DNA from: Spirochaetes bacterium GWF1_49_6
Lineage (GTDB): Bacteria > Spirochaetota > Brevinematia > Brevinematales > GWF1-51-8
Assembly: GCA_001829395.1 (NCBI GenBank)
Contig: MIBD01000025.1
Coordinates: 8,491 to 14,678 of the forward strand
Direction of reading: 5' to 3'
DNA: 6,188 nucleotides
A program made the translations under genes and the position numbers. The notes under the pieces are model-generated. The model had not been told where the DNA came from. It made no database searches and was given only the letters and a program-made list of their open reading frames with translations. Shown here in pieces: positions 4,905 to 6,188 of this stretch. The stretch's first letter is position 1, and each line of letters starts with the position of its first letter.

Positions 4905-5996
4905 TTACGTCAGGACGAGTACCTGTTTTATCTGGTTTTTAAGCTCTATGGAGCGTTCCCTGAAGCCGCGGTCGACATTCGACAGACTCTGAAGGAATTC
5001 GTACGCGTCCTCGAGCCGTTTACCGGATATGTAGCACGCGGTCAGATTGTTCAAATTATCCGGCTTCTTCCTTAGCTTGACGGCCTCCTCGAGTGACCGT
5101 TCCGCGTCTATCAGATATCCCGCCTTGAGGTAGAGCGTCCCCAGATTGAAGTGCGCGCGTTCGAATAACGGGGCGAACTCGATGGCTTTCTTATAATACT
5201 CGACCGCGCTTCCGAAATTCCGCTGACGGAAATAGATATTCCCGAGGTTATAGTAGAACACCGGATTCGAGCGAAAGAGCCCCGTCAGGGTCTTCAGCGC
5301 GAGTTTCGCATTCTCCATATCGCCCGCCGAGTAGAACGCCCGCGAGATCAGGTACATCAGGCGGTAGTCGTTCCGGGCATGCGTCTGTACCGCTTTATCG
5401 TAAATCAGTTCCTTTAATAAATCCTTATCCCCCGTCCGGTTCATCACCTCGAACAGGTCGAGATACGCCTCGGGCTGTCTGGGGAATTCGATGATGAGCT
5501 TGCGTACCGCCGACAGCGCAGAATCGTACCGCTCGTGGATCAGTTCGGTGTAGAGCGACGCGCGGTATTCCTCGATCGGCATCTCGTACGACAATCCCGT
5601 CTGATGCAGGTAACGGTCGGCATTCGCGCGATGTTCCCGCGATTTGCGGCGTTTGATGATCTCGTAGAGTGCGAACGCGCGGACGAAGTAGTTATCGCAT
5701 TCCAGCATCGTATCGAGGATATCGTCCAGTTCGTAAAAATCCCCGGTCAGGAAACGGCACCAGAACAGGGTATACCACGAGAACCCGCCGTAAAATTCCC
5801 GCTCGTTCATCAGCCGCGCGATAGCTTTGTAATCGGAACGGAGGAGATGGGTCAGCATCAGGTAGGAAAGGGCTTTTTCCGAACGCTGGGCGTTCCAGGA
5901 CCGCTGAAACGACTTAGCCGCCTCATTGAAATCCGCGTGATCGAAAAGGTGCTTCGCGTGTGCAAAGGATTTCTTCGGATCGTGATGGAAAATCAT
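4905..5996 (-). CDS. Tetratricopeptide-repeat protein
   Basis: This 363-residue, helix-rich protein has no signal peptide or membrane segment and is likely cytoplasmic. Canonical TPR units are clearest near the C-terminus: about 245-276 (NPVFYYNLGNIYFRQRNF..A..YYKKAIEFAP), 279-312 (ERAHFNLGTLYLKAGYL..AE) and a weaker one at 313-343. Degenerate repeats at about 8-41, 150-180 and 208-244 suggest that most of the chain is a TPR-like solenoid. TPRs bind other proteins; no enzymatic motif is seen, so the partner and role are unknown. The ATG at 5996 overlaps the ribD stop as ATGA, and AAGGGG (6002-6007, inside ribD) lies 5 bases upstream, so translation is probably coupled to ribD. Its stop lies 2 bases from the tldD stop on the other strand, leaving no room for a terminator between the two genes. 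Confidence 0.92.
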   Translation of the reverse strand: MIFHHDPKKSFAHAKHLFDHADFNEAAKSFQRSWNAQRSEKALSYLMLTHLLRSDYKAIARLMNEREFYGGFSWYTLFWCRFLTGDFYELDDILDTMLECDNYFVRAFALYEIIKRRKSREHRANADRYLHQTGLSYEMPIEEYRASLYTELIHERYDSALSAVRKLIIEFPRQPEAYLDLFEVMNRTGDKDLLKELIYDKAVQTHARNDYRLMYLISRAFYSAGDMENAKLALKTLTGLFRSNPVFYYNLGNIYFRQRNFGSAVEYYKKAIEFAPLFERAHFNLGTLYLKAGYLIDAERSLEEAVKLRKKPDNLNNLTACYISGKRLEDAYEFLQSLSNVDRGFRERSIELKNQIKQVLVLT

Positions 5997-6188
5997 AAAT
6001 ACCCCTTAATCAATACGTCTCCTTCTATATTTTCGACAGAAACATCCTTTAGTCTTAGGGCGCGGCTCATGGGAATTTTCGTCTCTCCCTCGAAGGGCTG
6101 AATACCCTTACCGCCGAGGATTTTCGGGGCGACCAACACATATACCTTATCGATAATCCCCGCCTGCAGAGCGCTGTACAACAGGCGG
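5993..6188 (-). CDS. ribD: RibD C-terminal reductase domain, last 64 codons (5' end beyond window)
   Basis: RibD deaminates and then reduces the pyrimidine intermediate of riboflavin synthesis; the C-terminal half is an NADPH-dependent, dihydrofolate-reductase-like domain. The visible residues include an AGIIDKVYVLVAPKILGG stretch that matches the family pattern of AGL(V/I)DE followed by APKxLGG. After it come PFEG and the usual closing strands (VSVENIEGDVLIKGYL). The frame is open to the window edge. The TTG at 6181 is in frame but falls inside the domain and is not a credible start. Whether the N-terminal deaminase domain is fused cannot be seen, so a stand-alone RibD-C reductase is possible. 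The TGA at 5995-5993 overlaps the TPR start by 4 bases, implying one transcript. Confidence 0.82.
   Translation of the reverse strand, partial: RLLYSALQAGIIDKVYVLVAPKILGGKGIQPFEGETKIPMSRALRLKDVSVENIEGDVLIKGYL

Noticed and set aside
5535..6101. 188-codon plus-strand open frame across the TPR/ribD junction
   Set aside because: It spans two real minus-strand genes with clear families and a coupled start; it shows no motif of its own.

Overview
The window is a bacterial chromosomal stretch of ordinary housekeeping and signalling genes, with moderate GC in the genes and AT-rich spacers. It contains five complete or near-complete genes plus the tail of a sixth. On the minus strand are a glycogen phosphorylase (glgP, running off the left edge), a GGDEF diguanylate cyclase, a TPR protein and the end of ribD. 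On the plus strand are a small coiled-coil protein and tldD. Compact sigma70-type promoters with 17-base spacers and clear Shine-Dalgarno sites point to a typical bacterium. The mix of glycogen use, c-di-GMP signalling and TPR proteins would suit a Gram-negative anaerobe such as a spirochaete-like lineage, but nothing seen here fixes the taxon.

Layout. 1-1798 (-): first 599 residues of glycogen phosphorylase; the PLP-lysine end lies outside. 1799-2138: a 340-base gene-free stretch. It holds the glgP promoter and a cluster of three hairpins, two of which (1877-1925 and 1953-2002) are diverged direct copies of one 50-base element; a further structured patch follows the GGDEF stop codon. 2139-2984 (-): GGDEF protein with an intact inhibitory I-site. 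2985-3197: divergent promoter region. 3198-3440 (+): 80-residue coiled-coil protein with its own promoter and a strong terminator. 3544-4902 (+): TldD zinc metalloprotease with its own promoter. 4905-5996 (-): TPR protein, tail to tail with tldD across a 2-base gap. 5993-6188 (-): C-terminal end of the RibD reductase domain, overlapping the TPR start by 4 bases.

How the genes work together. Only ribD and the TPR gene look like an operon (ATGA overlap). The other four genes each have a promoter within about 60 bases of the start codon and appear to be separate units. Glycogen breakdown, c-di-GMP synthesis, peptide quality control and riboflavin synthesis are not obviously one pathway. No mobile element, CRISPR array, tRNA or rRNA was seen. 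The least explained part of the window is the duplicated hairpin element between the GGDEF gene and glgP.
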